This document shows positions 22,382 to 34,982 of a stretch of 64,000 nt of DNA, piece after piece (position 1 is the stretch's first letter; every line of letters begins with the position of its first letter). The position numbers were made by a program, and so were the translations under genes. Where the stretch lies: assembly GCA_022605405.1 (NCBI GenBank), contig JABYQQ010000021.1:1-64000 (forward strand), read 5' to 3'. The notes beneath the pieces are model-generated. The model ran no database searches. It saw nothing but the letters and a program-made list of their open reading frames with translations, and was not told the DNA's origin. This DNA is from Earliella scabrosa (Eukaryota > Basidiomycota > Agaricomycetes > Polyporales > Polyporaceae).

Positions 22382-24070
22382 GATAATGGAGTGTAAGATT
22401 TTGGAGGGTCAAGGGCAACGTATGGCGAAGCGACGGCAGTGAAAGGTCTAAGTGGAGCAACGGGGAAGTAGAGGACTTTTGTACCTGACGGCAAAGACGG
22501 AGTTTGCGCGGACGGCGGCTGTGAAGTTTAGGGATTAGCCTGCCGTAATGCACACATGATGAACGATGCTCGAGCTTCGTACCGTTCTCAATGGTAAGCT
22601 CGAATTCTCGTACTGATCGCCCGGTCCGACCTGTCGACTTCGCCGGGTCTTGGCAAGGAGTGATGTGCACCGGGTGGATGGCGTCATTGACGCGCAAACT
22701 GTTCGTTCTTCTGGTTGTCTGTACCAACAGAGGGTAAAGTGTATTAATGATCTGCAAACGCTGCGAATAGTTTTGGTCATAATATACGGTAGCCAACTTG
22801 AGAGTATGGTCGCGTGCCGAATCCGGGTCAGGTGTGAGGACGTGAGATCGTGTGGCGGTCCGTGTAGTCAGCCGCATGTCATTTTTTGCCCAATGCCTGC
22901 TTGCGCCGATGGAAGTGCAGCTGCTTTGACGTCAGATCCTCGTGCGGAGGCCATTGCGAAATGCTGAACATTGCTCGAGACCGTGACAGACGCGTGACGT
23001 CACGCGTATGTCACCAGCGCCAAGGTTGGATCTGACGAACGTCTTCTTGGACGAGCTACCGCATGCGAGCGCCGAGATCAACGTGTATAGTGATTAGACG
23101 ACCGGCGTAGAAGGCATTGAAGCAGTTTCGCCAACGGGAGTCCTTCACGAGAAGCAGGGCTTGACCGTTACTGTCATTAGAGCCCTGGTAAGCCTTACTC
23201 ATTGCGACGGCCCCTGATTTTTACGTCCAATATCGCGGACCGGTCGTGACTGTGCGATGACCTACAAGAAAATGCGCGGGCTGCAGCTGGCGGTCATGAG
23301 GACACCCGATTGCGACACGCGCCCTCGAGAAGCCGAAGTCAGAACCATTCCGGGTGCATAGAGCGGGGCAACACGGATACGTACCGAAAGTCTCGCATTG
23401 AGAAAGTCGCGCGGGCGGAAGAGCGTTTCCGTAGTATCTGCTCCCGTAGTATCTGCTCCCGTAGTATCTGCTCACGGAAACATCATCGACGCCATCGGGG
23501 CTTCCATAGGAGTCTTGCGCTCATGGGCAGTCACGGTTATATTCGAGAACTAAAGACTCACTTGGATAGCACCCCTCATGTCCAACGCATCGCCCTGGAC
23601 GTAGACGTCTGTGTACAGGACCTCCGCCATTGCTTCAAGAGGTGGGCGAAGGGGTAGCATCATGGCAGTAGCATGCACTGTTCTCGAGTCTTCTTGATTC
23701 GGTGACGGGAATGTCTTCCCGTGACGTGTTCGTAGCATGACTCATGAGTGAAGCTCACCGGTATCAATGGAGACAGACCCGGGCTCTGGTAATAGACATC
23801 GCGACCACCTGAAGTTAGGTTCGTCTCCGACTTCGGTGCGTCTGCGAACTTCTCCACGAGCGAGCTTGGGCGGCGATTGTTGGGCGAGAGTGAAGTGAAT
23901 TGATGATATTTACTGGGGATGTGTAGGCGACTTGCCCATAATCGTATGGTCCAGGTACACAAAGCACTTAGGAATGATGGGTGCGATATCAGAGCGCAGC
24001 ATTCGAATCAGACTCGGAGGGTCGAGGAGAATGGAGCAACACGAACCTGGGGCACTGAGTCACGCGGAGC
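22382..24070. other. Intergenic between hydrolase and F-box copy B
   Basis: The notable features are an 18-bp perfect palindrome at 22990-23007 and a triple 15-bp repeat (CGTAGTATCTGCTCC) at about 23431-23475. No gene is supported. Confidence 0.5.
22990..23007. promoter_or_regulatory. CRE-type palindrome
   Basis: ACGCGTGACGTCACGCGT is a perfect 18-bp palindrome containing TGACGTCA, the binding site of CREB/ATF-type bZIP factors. It lies about 610 bp upstream of the hydrolase start on the minus strand. Regulation of that gene is inference. Confidence 0.4.
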
Positions 24071-24167
24071 GGAGCGCCCGCCATCGCGCTCCGGGCCTCA
24101 CCGGGCTTCGACTCGGACTACGCGGCGCGCGCTCGCGATTGACTTGCCTCGCGCCAAATATTCTGCG

Positions 24168-26013
24168 TCAATCCCACTCGTACGGACGCTGAACGCGCAA
24201 AGGCAGGACCCGTCGATACTGTAGCTCTAGAGACGGGAATTTCTCCACCACTAGCTGCGAGGTGCCGTCAGAGCCGCGAACGCGCGTTCCCTGTTTCGAC
24301 GTATCCTCAGTTCAACGGCCTGCCCATGCACAACTCGGAACACATTGATCGCTCACCTGAAAGCGTCTTCCGTCGACCATGACAGAGCGTATCCCGGTCG
24401 ATTCGTTCAGCAGCCTCTCCGCAAAGTCCTGGCTGATGACCACCGGCGAGCGCGAGTTGGCGATCCAGAGCTCGACGGAGCGCAGGCAGCGCATCTCTGG
24501 CGCGTACGACCAAAAGTCGTCCTGCACCCAGCACCGCACGCGCGCGCTAGGGGCGTCAGCAACGATTCGGACCGTGCATATAGAAACGGACGCTCGAGAC
24601 TCACCAGCGTGTCCCCCGAGACAGCGAGCACGAGCTCCTCCAGCCGCGCGCATGCGCAGCAGAAGTCCGCCAGCGCGGCCCTCCCGACGTAGCAAATTGG
24701 CATCTTCAGCACGCGCAGCCGCGAGGCATGGCGTGCAGAGAGCGACGCCAGGAGCGGGTTCACGTTCGGAGAGCTGCGCCCTGCGCTGATGACCCGATAA
24801 GCAGGCTCCACCACGAGCGACTCCAAGGGCGCGCAGCGCACGAGACGAGAGATGAAGCTGTACAGCGCGATTGTCTTCGCGGTGGTTTCTTGGTCCCGAT
24901 CACGGATGATTACTGTCAGGGAGCGGAGGTGCTGAAAGCGATGGAGGGCTCGGGGATGCAAAGTCTGCGGAAGACGTAACACGAGGGGAACAGAGTCGAG
25001 ACTCGCGCGTACCATTTGGTAAGTGAGCATGAGCGTCCTGAGCTCAGGCACACGAGACAATAATGGCAATGCAATGTCATGCAGGAGCTGAGGATTTGGG
25101 GAGAGACTGCCCAGAGTGAACACAGTCGTCTTTTTCAAAGTGGGGATGATTGCCTCCAGAGCCCCTTGAGTCAGGTGCTTGCAGTCGCCCTGTACGAGAT
25201 GCATGGGCATTCGCGTTCGTGAGCACAGGCGAATGAATCACAGAGAAGTATGCATACAGTCAAGTGGAGCTCTCGTAGCGTTGGCGACAGAACATTACCC
25301 AGCCATTGTGGCAGCACATGCACGAGTTCGTTGCTGACGCAGTAGATCCGCAACCGCTGGAGGCCCTCGACCTTGGCGAGGAGGGACGCGTGCTCTTTTT
25401 CAACAACGAAGCCATTGATCACAAGTTCCTTGAGCGAAGAAAGCCTGACAATGGTAGTCAACGTCGTCGAGATTATGCTCTTGTGGGCTTGGTGGAGTTC
25501 AAATGCCACGGTCTGTATGTTGGGCCAGCATTCTATGGCTGCTGTCAGTCGTCCAACAAAGGCCTCTACAGTCGGGCCAGTCTGTTCCGGTAATGCACCT
25601 AGTACCAAAGTCGCTCAATCAGTATAGTCTGTTCAAGCATGGGATCAAGTGATAGGTGCACTCACCTGAGCACTTGAAACGTCGTACAAGAGGTGCATTG
25701 TGCGGCAGTCGTGCGGATGCGAAGAACCCTTTCTATACGTATACAAGAAGTATCAGACATGTTCAACCTCTCAAGCAGTGAGTGACGAAGAGCATACCTT
25801 GAAAGGATCATACCGCGCCGATGGTAGTTTCCCAAAGTAATATCGACCACTATAGTGCACGTCCCGGTACAGATATCGCGCAGCTGCCTCCCTGAACTCT
25901 CTGCTGACGACCGAACAGCGGTAGAGCGTCTTGTAGTCGTCGTCGAGCCAGCGGAAGATCTTGATGATAACGTCGTAGGGTGGCGGGATGGCTGAGGCCG
26001 TTGAGTGCATCAT
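24168..26013 (-). CDS. F-box/LRR protein, copy B (intact)
   Basis: Minus-strand exons 25798-26013, 25666-25732, 25258-25598, 24605-25189, 24357-24521 and 24168-24254 give a clean 486-aa frame. The F-box covers residues about 9-60 (IPPPYDVIIKIFRWLDDDYK ... LYRCSVVSREF ... YLYRDVHYSG). Leucine-rich segments follow (LKELVINGFV, LQRLRIYCV, LRELHLT, LRTLMLTYQM, LRSLTVIIRD, LRVLKM). This is the layout of a substrate receptor in an SCF ubiquitin ligase; the target is unknown. Compared with copy A it has no insertion in intron 2, keeps the residues lost in A around position 258, and ends in PYEWD. Introns at the same positions and phases show the two genes arose by duplication. I started at the first of two adjacent ATG codons. 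Confidence 0.75.
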
Positions 26014-26647
26014 CGCAGAGACCCGTCGGTCCCAGGCTGGAAGAACAAAGGATCGTGATGTTGTATGAGATGAGTAGAGAGAGAGAAGGAATATGATAGA
26101 GGGACAGAAAGACTTAGACCTATAGCTGGCGGTATGACTCATATGCTGGACCATGCGATTGCCACGCCGCTGACCCGCGGGCACATATGCAGGGTGAGGT
26201 GATTATACTTACCACAAATTGAAAGCGCCACCAATTTGAATGGCTCGATGTGGCTGAAGGGACTCGTCGTCAGCGTCTGCTCAATTGAGGCCAGAGAGGC
26301 CAGCGCACCTAAGGCAGGTCTTGGACACATCCCATAGACCCTATTCCTGGTACATGGGAAAGGAGTCTTAGAGACCCCCCCTGTCGGACGTCACACAGTT
26401 CAATCTATTAATAGATAGACTACGCGACAGCTGTATGGCCCGTCTGAGCTCAGGCTGCATGTCCGCCGCCTGTGGGATCTCCGCCGGGACGTCCTGTTGT
26501 AGCCATCGGAATGTACTTTGCCATAACAGCCACTCATTCTATCTTGTGCTTCGCAAAACACGATGCAACCACGCGGGCTTTGGCGCCGCAAAAAAATCTC
26601 CAGCCCGACGCTACGCACCCTGAGCATGGCTCACTGCTCCCGCCAAG
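26014..26647. other. Divergent spacer between F-box B and the KDZ gene
   Basis: The first 250 bp are F-box B upstream sequence shared with copy A. The remainder, from about 26330, should contain the left edge of the KDZ module. No terminal inverted repeat could be fixed. A TCTATTAATAGATAGA palindrome lies at about 26403-26418. Confidence 0.4.
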
Positions 26648-29600
26648 ATGAACCCCCAACATGTTCTGCCGCCTCCTCAAACCCCTCCACGGCGGCCTGC
26701 TCGCCGCGGTGAGCAGGCGGTCGGGGCGCACTTTACAACCCCTCAGGGTCGGCGCGCGCCCCGCAAAGATTCAGCCATCGTTGTCCGACCGGACGCCGTT
26801 CTGCTGCAACAGCATTTGTCGCAGGAGTTGGACGCCCTCCTCCAACCAGACGACCCCCCTCCCTCCATCCCGTCGACCCCCGCTGCCACCACGCTAGGCT
26901 CCGACACTCTTGTGGGTGACTCGGATACGGAAATGGGCGATGCTGATGGCGTAAATGCCGACCCGCTGTTTCCTCCGGAGCATATGGAGTTGGCTCCGGA
27001 GATTGGAGAGGGCCACGATGCTACCACCCAAAAGCAAGTCCGGAGGTTACACCCCGACGACGCCACGAACCGACTGTACGGAGCTTGGCTCATCCTCATC
27101 CCAGAGCTTGTCCCGCACTATCTCACCTATCTTGAATCCGCACAACAGCGAGTTGGTCGAGTGTCCGGCGAGATCCTGCACCATTGCTCCCATGATGCAA
27201 CGTGCATGACGGAGGTTACCTCTATCACCTGCCTCCACTTTGACTGTGAGTGATCCTGCACGACAAGCAGGAGGGCCGAACTTAACTGATAACGTGATAG
27301 ATCTGATCGAGCTAGAGGTACACTCATGCGCATGCGCCTCTCTACCTCATACTCTTGTGAGAAATGGGCTGTTCCCGACTTCTCCGACACATCCTCGCGT
27401 TGCGGTATCCATCGATCTGCTCGACTTCTACTTCGCGCTTTTCGAGAGGTCCGCAGATGCCATCACCGCTCTCGCCGGTGCTCTCAAAACCTTGTATCAG
27501 CGTCGGGGATTTCCCATACTCAATGAGAAGGTTGGTGCAAGGCCACGGTCTGAGCGTCACGAATTCACTTACCCCGGTTTATTTAGGGTGAGCCTGTCCG
27601 AGATCCCTTCCGTCGCGGACTTGGCCACGCCGTACAGTGGTACGACTGTTTGCGGGGCCGAGTAGACAATCTGGTGGAATCTGCGATGGACGAGAGCATC
27701 GAAGCCATCAAGTCATTCAAGGCATCCCGCGATTCAGAGCACGACGTTTTCAAGGGTAAGCTGCCCCAGTTGCCGCAAGGGCATGCTCAGACTCATCATC
27801 ACGAAGAGAACGCAGGCCGTCCCGTCGAGCACCCATCCCTTCCTCCGGCAAGTTTGCAGGGACGTCCCTCTCAACACCTCAGTGAAGAACCAGAAGCACG
27901 CTCGGAAGGAGGTGCAGCAGGACGTCCTCGGGAACCTGCGGACGGACGTCCGGCCGAAGGTCCTAGGAAATGTTCCTTGGGAGGTTCGCGAGGACATCCC
28001 ACCGAACAACCGCCGGAAGGTCCGATGGGAGGCTCGCGAGGACATCCCATTGAACAACCGCCGGAAGGTCCAATGGGAGGTTCGCGAGGACATCCCGCCG
28101 GACAATCGCCGGAAGGTCCGATGGGAGGTCCAGAGGGATGCCCTGCCGCAGAACCTCGCGGACATCCCACTGCGGCCAGCGTGCGTGGACGTCCGCCCGG
28201 AGCTCCAGTGCAAGCAAACGCTCCGCCCTGCAACATCCCTGCGACGTTCGAGACGGAGAGGGCTCGTCATCCTGCCCCGGACGCCGTCGATGATGGCGGA
28301 ATGGCTACTCCGGGACTCACAGCGGGCAGCTGCGACCGCATCTTGCAGAAGCGCTGCCCCGCTTGCTTTGGAGGCACCCGGTTTGGCCGCAACTTCATCG
28401 AGTGAGTGTAGGAGCGCCCTGAATGGATGAAGCTAACGTATTGCGCTTAGCCGCGGCGGGGATGTTCACGTTGCCATCGATGCGACCTTCAGCCAGCGAC
28501 ACAACCTCGCTGCCGGAGACAGCCCTTGGTTTCACGAGCCTAAGTACTTTATCTCAAAGGACGCAGTTGATGCAGTTGGGGCTCGAATTGAATCTGCGCG
28601 GAAGTCGACGCCTCGCCAGCATAAGAGCGTCGTGCCGGATGCCGCCCTCGACGAGTGCGAGAAGTCCTTTGAAGCTGCCGACGAGCAGAAGGCGAAGACC
28701 CAGGGCAGCAAGTTTGACGACACCGGTTTGATGGCGCTGGTCTGCCGCCACGACATTGTCCTGTTCCTCGCCAATGTCGATACTCCCGGAGAACAGCAGA
28801 AGTACGGAGTGGCTCTAGTCGAACATCTTGTCTCCCTCCTTCCACCAGCAGCTACCGTCGCTGTCTTCTACGATATAGGGTGTGTTCTGGACCGCAGCTT
28901 GCACCTGGTGCGTTTCAATCCTGTCGCCAGTCCTCTCCTGTCTCGGGTCTCACCGCCTTCCCCAGTACGACATACTCCCGCAAGCGGTGGTAGAGCGTCT
29001 TATATTCGCAACATCTGTGATGCATGCCTATGGACATCAGTGGTCCTGCCAGCTGGTGTACAATCCCCGCCTTAGGGAGGGTCTAGGCTTGACCGAGGGT
29101 GAAGGAACAGAGAGGGTGTGGTCGAAGTTCCGGAAGCTCATCGGAGTCACAAGAACGTCGGGGGTAAGTCTCTTGTTTAATTTCAATTCTGAGATAAGTA
29201 CGTCGGTACTGATTCGGACACCGCAGAGATCCCGGCGGATTTGGTACCTAGACCGACACGCTGATTCCGTGAACGCCGTTGCGCGTGAGGAGCTGGGAAG
29301 TTGGCACCGCACCCGCCTCAAGACCGGAGTAGAGATGCGAGGTGTGAAGGCCGACCGCGAACTTGCGGAGATTGGCATACCGGTCCCGGAGCTCCGGGAG
29401 CAGTGGACGCTGCAGCGTGAGGCCCAGCTCTCTGTGCGAAATCGTGAGTAGACGACAAGGCGTTTGTCTAGAAGTTGTGCTGACTGGGTAGCTCTCAGAT
29501 GCCCCGGCTCGACTCAAGAAAGAACTCGACAGCGTGTTGGGGCTGCAGGCTGACTTGGACGAGATCAAAAAGTATATCAGTACTGTGCAGGCAAATGTCG

Positions 29601-31899
29601 CAAAAGAGGACAACAACCCACAGGCCCACGACTTTCTGAAAAGCCTCGGAGCATCACACGCCCGGACCATTGAGCAAGTCGAAGGCTTGTACGCATCCCT
29701 GAACGTCCCGGAAGACTTCCCAGAGCTTCGCGGTCTCCCGTTGTCCTTTGTTCGCCATCTGATTATGGCGCGAGACTTGAAGATTAACATCCGGAAGCGG
29801 GCGATCGGGAGCTTCTTTGAGTGGGATAAACTCGACCGAGCGGCCGGCGGACGCGATCAGCCTTTAGGCAAGCCGCTTCATTCTGAATCCTCTCTGTGAC
29901 TGATCATATTCTCGATTGAAGGGACGAAACTTCATCAACAAACCCGGAAAGCAATTGCTAAGCGAACTCCCGCTCTTCTGACTGCGATTCGCAAGTTCAA
30001 CCAGTACTGCGACAACATGAAGCGTCTGTATCGGAAGAAGTGGAACATTCCACTACCCACGAGCCTTCCGACGGAGCTGACTGCGCTTCGGGAAGACCCT
30101 AGTCTTCTGACCGACGTGTGGATAACTCCTATGCCTCTGCCGATGCCACGCTGGCTGCATGAGCCAAACGTCCGCCGTGGGATAAGGGCCATGCTTCTCA
30201 AGGATCGGTGCCTCGAGGAGCGCCGGCGGTTGGGTGACGAGGCGGATAACCTCTGCCGATGGTATGGCCAGGAGCTAGCCGCGGTTGAGCTCGCTCTCCG
30301 CACTCCACGCTGTAAGTGCTCTAGCAAGACCGTCCATCCGGGTTGCTCTAACGATACCTCAGTCTTCCGGATCCATTTTCTGCTGCAGCAGAAACGAACA
30401 GAGCTCCTTTTACTCCAGGCTCGGTGGAGAACCCCGTTAGCATCTGAGGTACGCTTCGTCGCGCACACGAATGAAGCAATCCGCATTGCAGAGTCTGTCT
30501 CCGGCACTTCCCAGACGCAGGCGCTCTCCTGGGTGCATTTCACTTTCCAGGATGAGCCGAGCGATGGCGATGGCCGGCACGATCCGGAGGAAGGGCATGC
30601 GGACTCCGAGACCATTATCGCCCAAGATACAATCATCCAGCTCATAGGCGGCGACGAAGACGACGACGACAGCGAGGACGACGGCGACAGCGACGACAAG
30701 GGCGGCAGCACGCAGTACACAAGCTCATATCGATCAGTCCGCGGAGCTGGAGACCTGGAGCAGGCTCCCATCTACCCCCCGACATCTCCGTCTCCCCTTC
30801 CCAGCAATCCCGGACACGCCCTTCCGCCGCTCACTCCAAACCCATCGCGGGGGAGATCAACACCGCAGGACCGCGACCGCCTCGACTGCAGTCTGCCTCA
30901 TCCCCGAGAAGGAACGGCTGCGGAGATGTTTCAAAAGGAGCTGATGCTTGCCAAAATCCCCAATCCGGTGCGCCGTGTCTGCAGGCTTCCGAGTTTCGTA
31001 ATGTGTAACCTCTAATATGCCGCGCAGTACAAGGGACCTGTTGACACAGTTCTCTCCCTACCAAAGTCAAGCTCCAGACCGCCTACAGGCCCTTTGAAGC
31101 CCCGGCTCCTGCCCCATCCGAATCCCTCGCTGCGCGCCCTTGTCTTCTCACCGGATGACATGGATCGCTTGCGTTTCCCCGAGAAGTGGCTCAACGATGA
31201 CTGTTTGAACGGCTGCGCGCAATTGCTCGTTCATCACTTTGGCACCGAGAAGGTCGCGGGCGGAAGTGTGGCCTTCCTTCACAGCTTCGCCATGGCGCAA
31301 CATCGGAACGGCACAAGCACCGACCAGTCCCTCTGGAACACCAGCCGCCTCTCGAGTTACTGGGAGAAGGACGTTTGGGTAATCCCTGTGCACAAAATCG
31401 ACGCGCATCACTGGGAGCTCGCGATCGTCTATCTCGCAGACTCCCGCATCGCTTACTTCGACAGCTTCGGACACAAGACCTCCTGGGAGGACGATGCGAA
31501 GGTATTCATCTCCGCCTGCATCGACGGAGATCAGTCGCTAAACTTCGCACAGGTCGTCCTGACTCTGATGTACCGCCTTCGCCGCCTTGCGGGAGAGCAG
31601 GGCTTTGCGATGCGCTCACTGGAAGACAGAGACTGGGTGGCTTATTCCATTGCGGTAAGACTTACCGCATTGATCCTGTCTCCATGACGTGCCGGGCTCA
31701 TTTCAGGATGCAGTCCCGCCGTCTGCAAAGTAACGGCTATGACTGTGGAGTATGGGTGCTCGCATGCATTGCAGCACTTCTGCGAGGCTACGAGACCATC
31801 GACATTTCGGAGAAGGATGTAGGAAAGTTTCGGGCCCGTCTTCTGGGGCTCCTAGTCGAACGGACGTCGGAAGTGCATTCATCAGAGGGGCGGGAGTAA
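26648..31899 (+). CDS. KDZ transposase fused to Ulp1-type protease
   Basis: Ten exons: 26648-27245, 27301-27530, 27587-28401, 28451-28907, 28966-29163, 29227-29443, 29499-29867, 29922-30967, 31028-31654 and 31714-31899, 1,580 aa with no lesion. A cysteine cluster near residues 176-198 (HHC...TC...TCLHF) is the CxC cluster that accompanies KDZ enzymes. The transposase core shows CPACFGG, AIDATF (Asp 558), FYDIGC (Asp 689) and TEGEGTERVWS (Glu near 749), an RNase H-like DDE set. A coiled coil, KFNQYCDN helix and acidic run (DEDDDDSEDD) follow. The C-terminal 200 residues are a Ulp1/SENP cysteine peptidase with His near 1438 (HHWELA), Asp near 1455 (YFDSFG) and Cys near 1530 (GYDCGVW). It probably cuts and joins the element's ends, while the protease could remove SUMO. 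Intron 7 is a GC-AG intron (GCAAGC at 29868). Confidence 0.9.
27955..28150 (+). repeat. 48-bp coding repeat in the KDZ gene
   Basis: Three to four units of 48 bp, each with GGAAGGTCCGATGGGAGG followed by CGCGAGGACATCCC. In the transposase frame they code for 16-aa units around GGSRGHP-x-EQPPEGPM. The GGACATCCC/GACGTCC core also occurs in the giant gene's repeats. Confidence 0.8.
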
Positions 31900-32010
31900 G
31901 TTAGCTAGGCCAATCAAAGCATATACATTTCCCGGACGCATGTAAAATCGTAGACGACACAAAGCGTATACAGTGCTCGATCAAGAAACTCGCGTCCAGC
32001 CACGTAGAGG

Positions 32011-34630
32011 CTAGACATACCCATATATCTCCATCTCCAAGGCTGCGATCCGTTCCTGCAAATCAATCATCGTATTCTCCCTGCTGGACGCCATCGCTTC
32101 GAGTGCCATGCGTAGGCATCGTGATTCGCCCTGAAGTTCTTGGTATTCCGTCGCAAAGAGGGGCTGAGGATACGACTTGACGAGTTGTGGGATTCGGACA
32201 TTATGCTAGGAACCAAACTAAGACTCACCACGCGAACTGACGGCGCATTCCACCAGCCTGGAACTGGGCTGTTGACTGGCCCACGAGTTCCCCACTTCCA
32301 CCACTGAGGATGAGTCCACGCCGTCGCATCCATGTTCGCGAGCTCTTGAAGCCCTGATATCGGCGCGGCCGCGGACCGGAAGCTTTCGCGATCGAAGGTC
32401 ACGGTGTCAAAGGTGAGAGATCGGCTAACGGCCCACCGGGCGTGCTGGAAGAGTATGAAAAGCGGCTTGCAGCGGCGCCGAGGCTCGCCGCCACCGTAGG
32501 TAGCATGGAGCATATCTTCAAGGCCGTTGGCATTGATCGCAAGCCACTGCGCCCCTGTAAATGAGAACATAGCGATGCTGGCGGCGCAATACGTACCAGT
32601 TCTCTCCCAATGCCGCAGTTCCATCGTTGACGCGTTATCGAGTCCGGGTTCGCAGGGAAGGCCTCTATAGCCTGGCTGATGCGCCAGACACAGAGCAGTA
32701 TCTCCACCTGCGTAGCCCAAAGGGCCTCAACTGCGTCTCCACCTCTCCGAGGCCCGAGCGGACGTTGTAGATTGGGGGCAGTTGTTGACATGGCAGCCAG
32801 GGTGAAGGGCGTTGACAAGATGCGGGCGTCTTCCAGGATTGGGCCCGACGGAAGGGCAAGTAGCCCTCGTGCCGTAAGCCAACCGGTCCGGAGGTGCACT
32901 AGTGGGAGCAGGCGCTCCGCGGAAGACTCGGAGTCTGTCAAGAGCTTATGTTCTGCTGACCCCCAGTCGGCATTAGCCTTGTGATGCTGAGCAACGCAGG
33001 CCTCCTCAGCCTTGTCGCGCCACCTGGCACACACGTCAGCCTTTGAGCACCAGTCAAAGACAGTGGAGGGTAGGTTTCCGACGTCCTCGGAGAGCCCGAG
33101 CAGCGGACCTTTCTGTACCTTCTGTCGACGAGCTTCCGGATCTCCGGGCAGCTGGGAGAGCTCGTCAGCCATGTCGGAGACCTGCTGGATCTTGCCCGTG
33201 TTCTGGATCTCCGGACAGCTGGGAGAGCTCGTCGGCCATGTCGGAGACCTCAGGCTGCTGGATCCTGCCCGCGTTCCGGATCTCCGGACAGCTGGGAGAG
33301 CTCATCGGCCATGTCGGAGACCTGCTGGATCTTGCCCGCGTTCCGGATCTCCGGACAGCTGGGAGAGCTCGTCGGCCACGTCGGAGACCTCAGGCTGCTG
33401 GATCTTGCCCACGTCCTGAAAGTTGTCCTTGATGGAATCGTCCGGCATGGTCGAGATCGCCAAGTTGGTGCACTTCTCGGCCAGCCGCGGATCGTAGATA
33501 CACATGCAGACGTCTGCCACATTAGAGTTCGTCAGCATCTCAAACAGCAATGAACAGAATATGGAACGTTTGGACGCACCTTCATCAAAGTCTATTAAAG
33601 CATCGACTGACCAGGAGGCACAGATGTCACGCAAAACGGCTTACCTCCTCCCGCAAGCAGATGAGCACGGAGCGACTCCGGCGTAGGCAGCACGATCACG
33701 GCAACGTGCTCCGCCCCGCGCGGTTGTTGGACCCCTGTCAACTTATGCGACGGAGCAAGTAAACATCATTCAAAAGAAAAGAGTCGCTCAGCTCACCTTC
33801 CGGACGTCTGAGGGCAGCCGACAAGGACGGCGGTGATATGATATGAAACTCGCTCTGACAATGAGAAGGTTTAGCAATAATATTGCCTGCAAGGACGGCG
33901 TGCAGGAGGATGTTCGGGTTGCAATCGTCAATCGGGTCCTTGAGATTCTTCGACGACTTGAAGTGGATCTCTCTATCCGGAAGCGCGCTGCGTGGGTTTA
34001 GAGCAGGGACATTCACATCCGTCAAGAGACCGTGTAGAAGAGGATCGACAACGCACCAGGCGCGATGTAAGCTTCAGCTGAGAGCCGGGCCGAAATATGG
34101 TCGCCGTAGGTGATGCTCGCGATCCCCCCCTAACGATGTAGCGATGATCTTGAGCTTGTCGCGCAACTTCAGCGGCGTGAACCTCGCCTGGATGGGATCC
34201 TTCGGGACCGCATTTATTGCCGGCGGCTCGCCCGTAACCCGGCACCTCGCCCTCATTCCGCCTGCCTAGCAGGTTCTTCACTCGGCCAGCTCGTCCTCCA
34301 GGTCGTCGGCCCCGAATCCGGGGCCGTCGCCCTCCTTGATGTGGCCGATGATGCCCATGGCGCGCGCTGCATTATCACTCCGCCGGCTTTCTCGACCTCC
34401 CTCCGCAGGAGGAGCATCACCTTCTCACCCGTCCAGCTGTTGAGCCTCCGAACTTGCTCCTCGAGCGTGTTCCACATCAGCTCGACGAACGTCTCGATGG
34501 GCGCCCCGTTGCGCCCCAAGTTCAAGCGGGACAGGCGAGTTAGGAGCGTGGCGCAGGCCGGGGGTAGGAGGTCGAAGTTGCGGTGCGCAGGATAAAGACT
34601 GCGCTCGATCTTCCCGTGCGAGTTTCGCAT
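32011..34630 (-). CDS. Unknown KDZ-module protein with C-terminal coiled coil
   Basis: Minus-strand exons 34429-34630, 34282-34366, 34135-34245, 33797-34071, 33645-33734, 33389-33579, 32743-33181, 32597-32671, 32229-32554 and 32011-32175 keep one frame for 652 aa. The intron between 34245 and 34282 would be only 36 nt and is the weakest junction. The N-terminus (KIERSLYPAHRNFDLLPP) may continue upstream; an ATG at 34982 starts MHQPNSPPTPSKRLLK. Motifs include LHRAWCVVDPLLHGLL, PDREIHFKSSKNLKDP, GAQWLAINANGLEDML and WTHPQWWKWG, none tied to a family I know. The last 45 residues (LRMALEAMAS ... LQERIAALEMEIYGYV) form a coiled coil. It is convergent with the KDZ gene (111 bp between stops) and in line with the TET/JBP gene, so it probably belongs to the module. 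Confidence 0.6.
33182..33388 (-). repeat. 67/73-bp tandem repeat bounded by splice sites
   Basis: Three units (33322-33388, 33249-33321 and 33182-33248) of 67, 73 and 67 bp, plus a related coding copy downstream at about 33125-33181. On the minus strand each unit starts GTCTCC and ends CAGCAG or CTGAG, so every unit border is a GT/AG pair. The array lies exactly between exons 6 and 7 of the 652-aa gene and behaves as its intron; reading through it would shift frame. Confidence 0.75.
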
Positions 34631-34982
34631 CCGGATCTTGGGCGTGCCTGCAGGTAGTTGGGACTGACCAGAGCGCCCATGTTCGCATGCTGCTGACCTC
34701 CGCCGGCCTAGAATGTCTCCGGAGGGAGGCCTAGTGGAGGGCTAAAGGCGCAAAGCAATTAGACATAACATGACCCAGGAGGCGGAGGGAGCGGAGAGCG
34801 TATCTCGCTGCCGGTGGATTCCAGGGCGATTGGGCGCCAAAACAGCATCCTTGCTCCTCGCCGTTACTCTTTCGCCGAGTGATTGGTATCTCTGAGGCAC
34901 TTCTCCGGAGCAAATGCGCTCGCTACCAGGAGCATTTAAGAAGTCGTTTTGAAGGCGTCGGAGGGCTGTTAGGCTGATGCAT

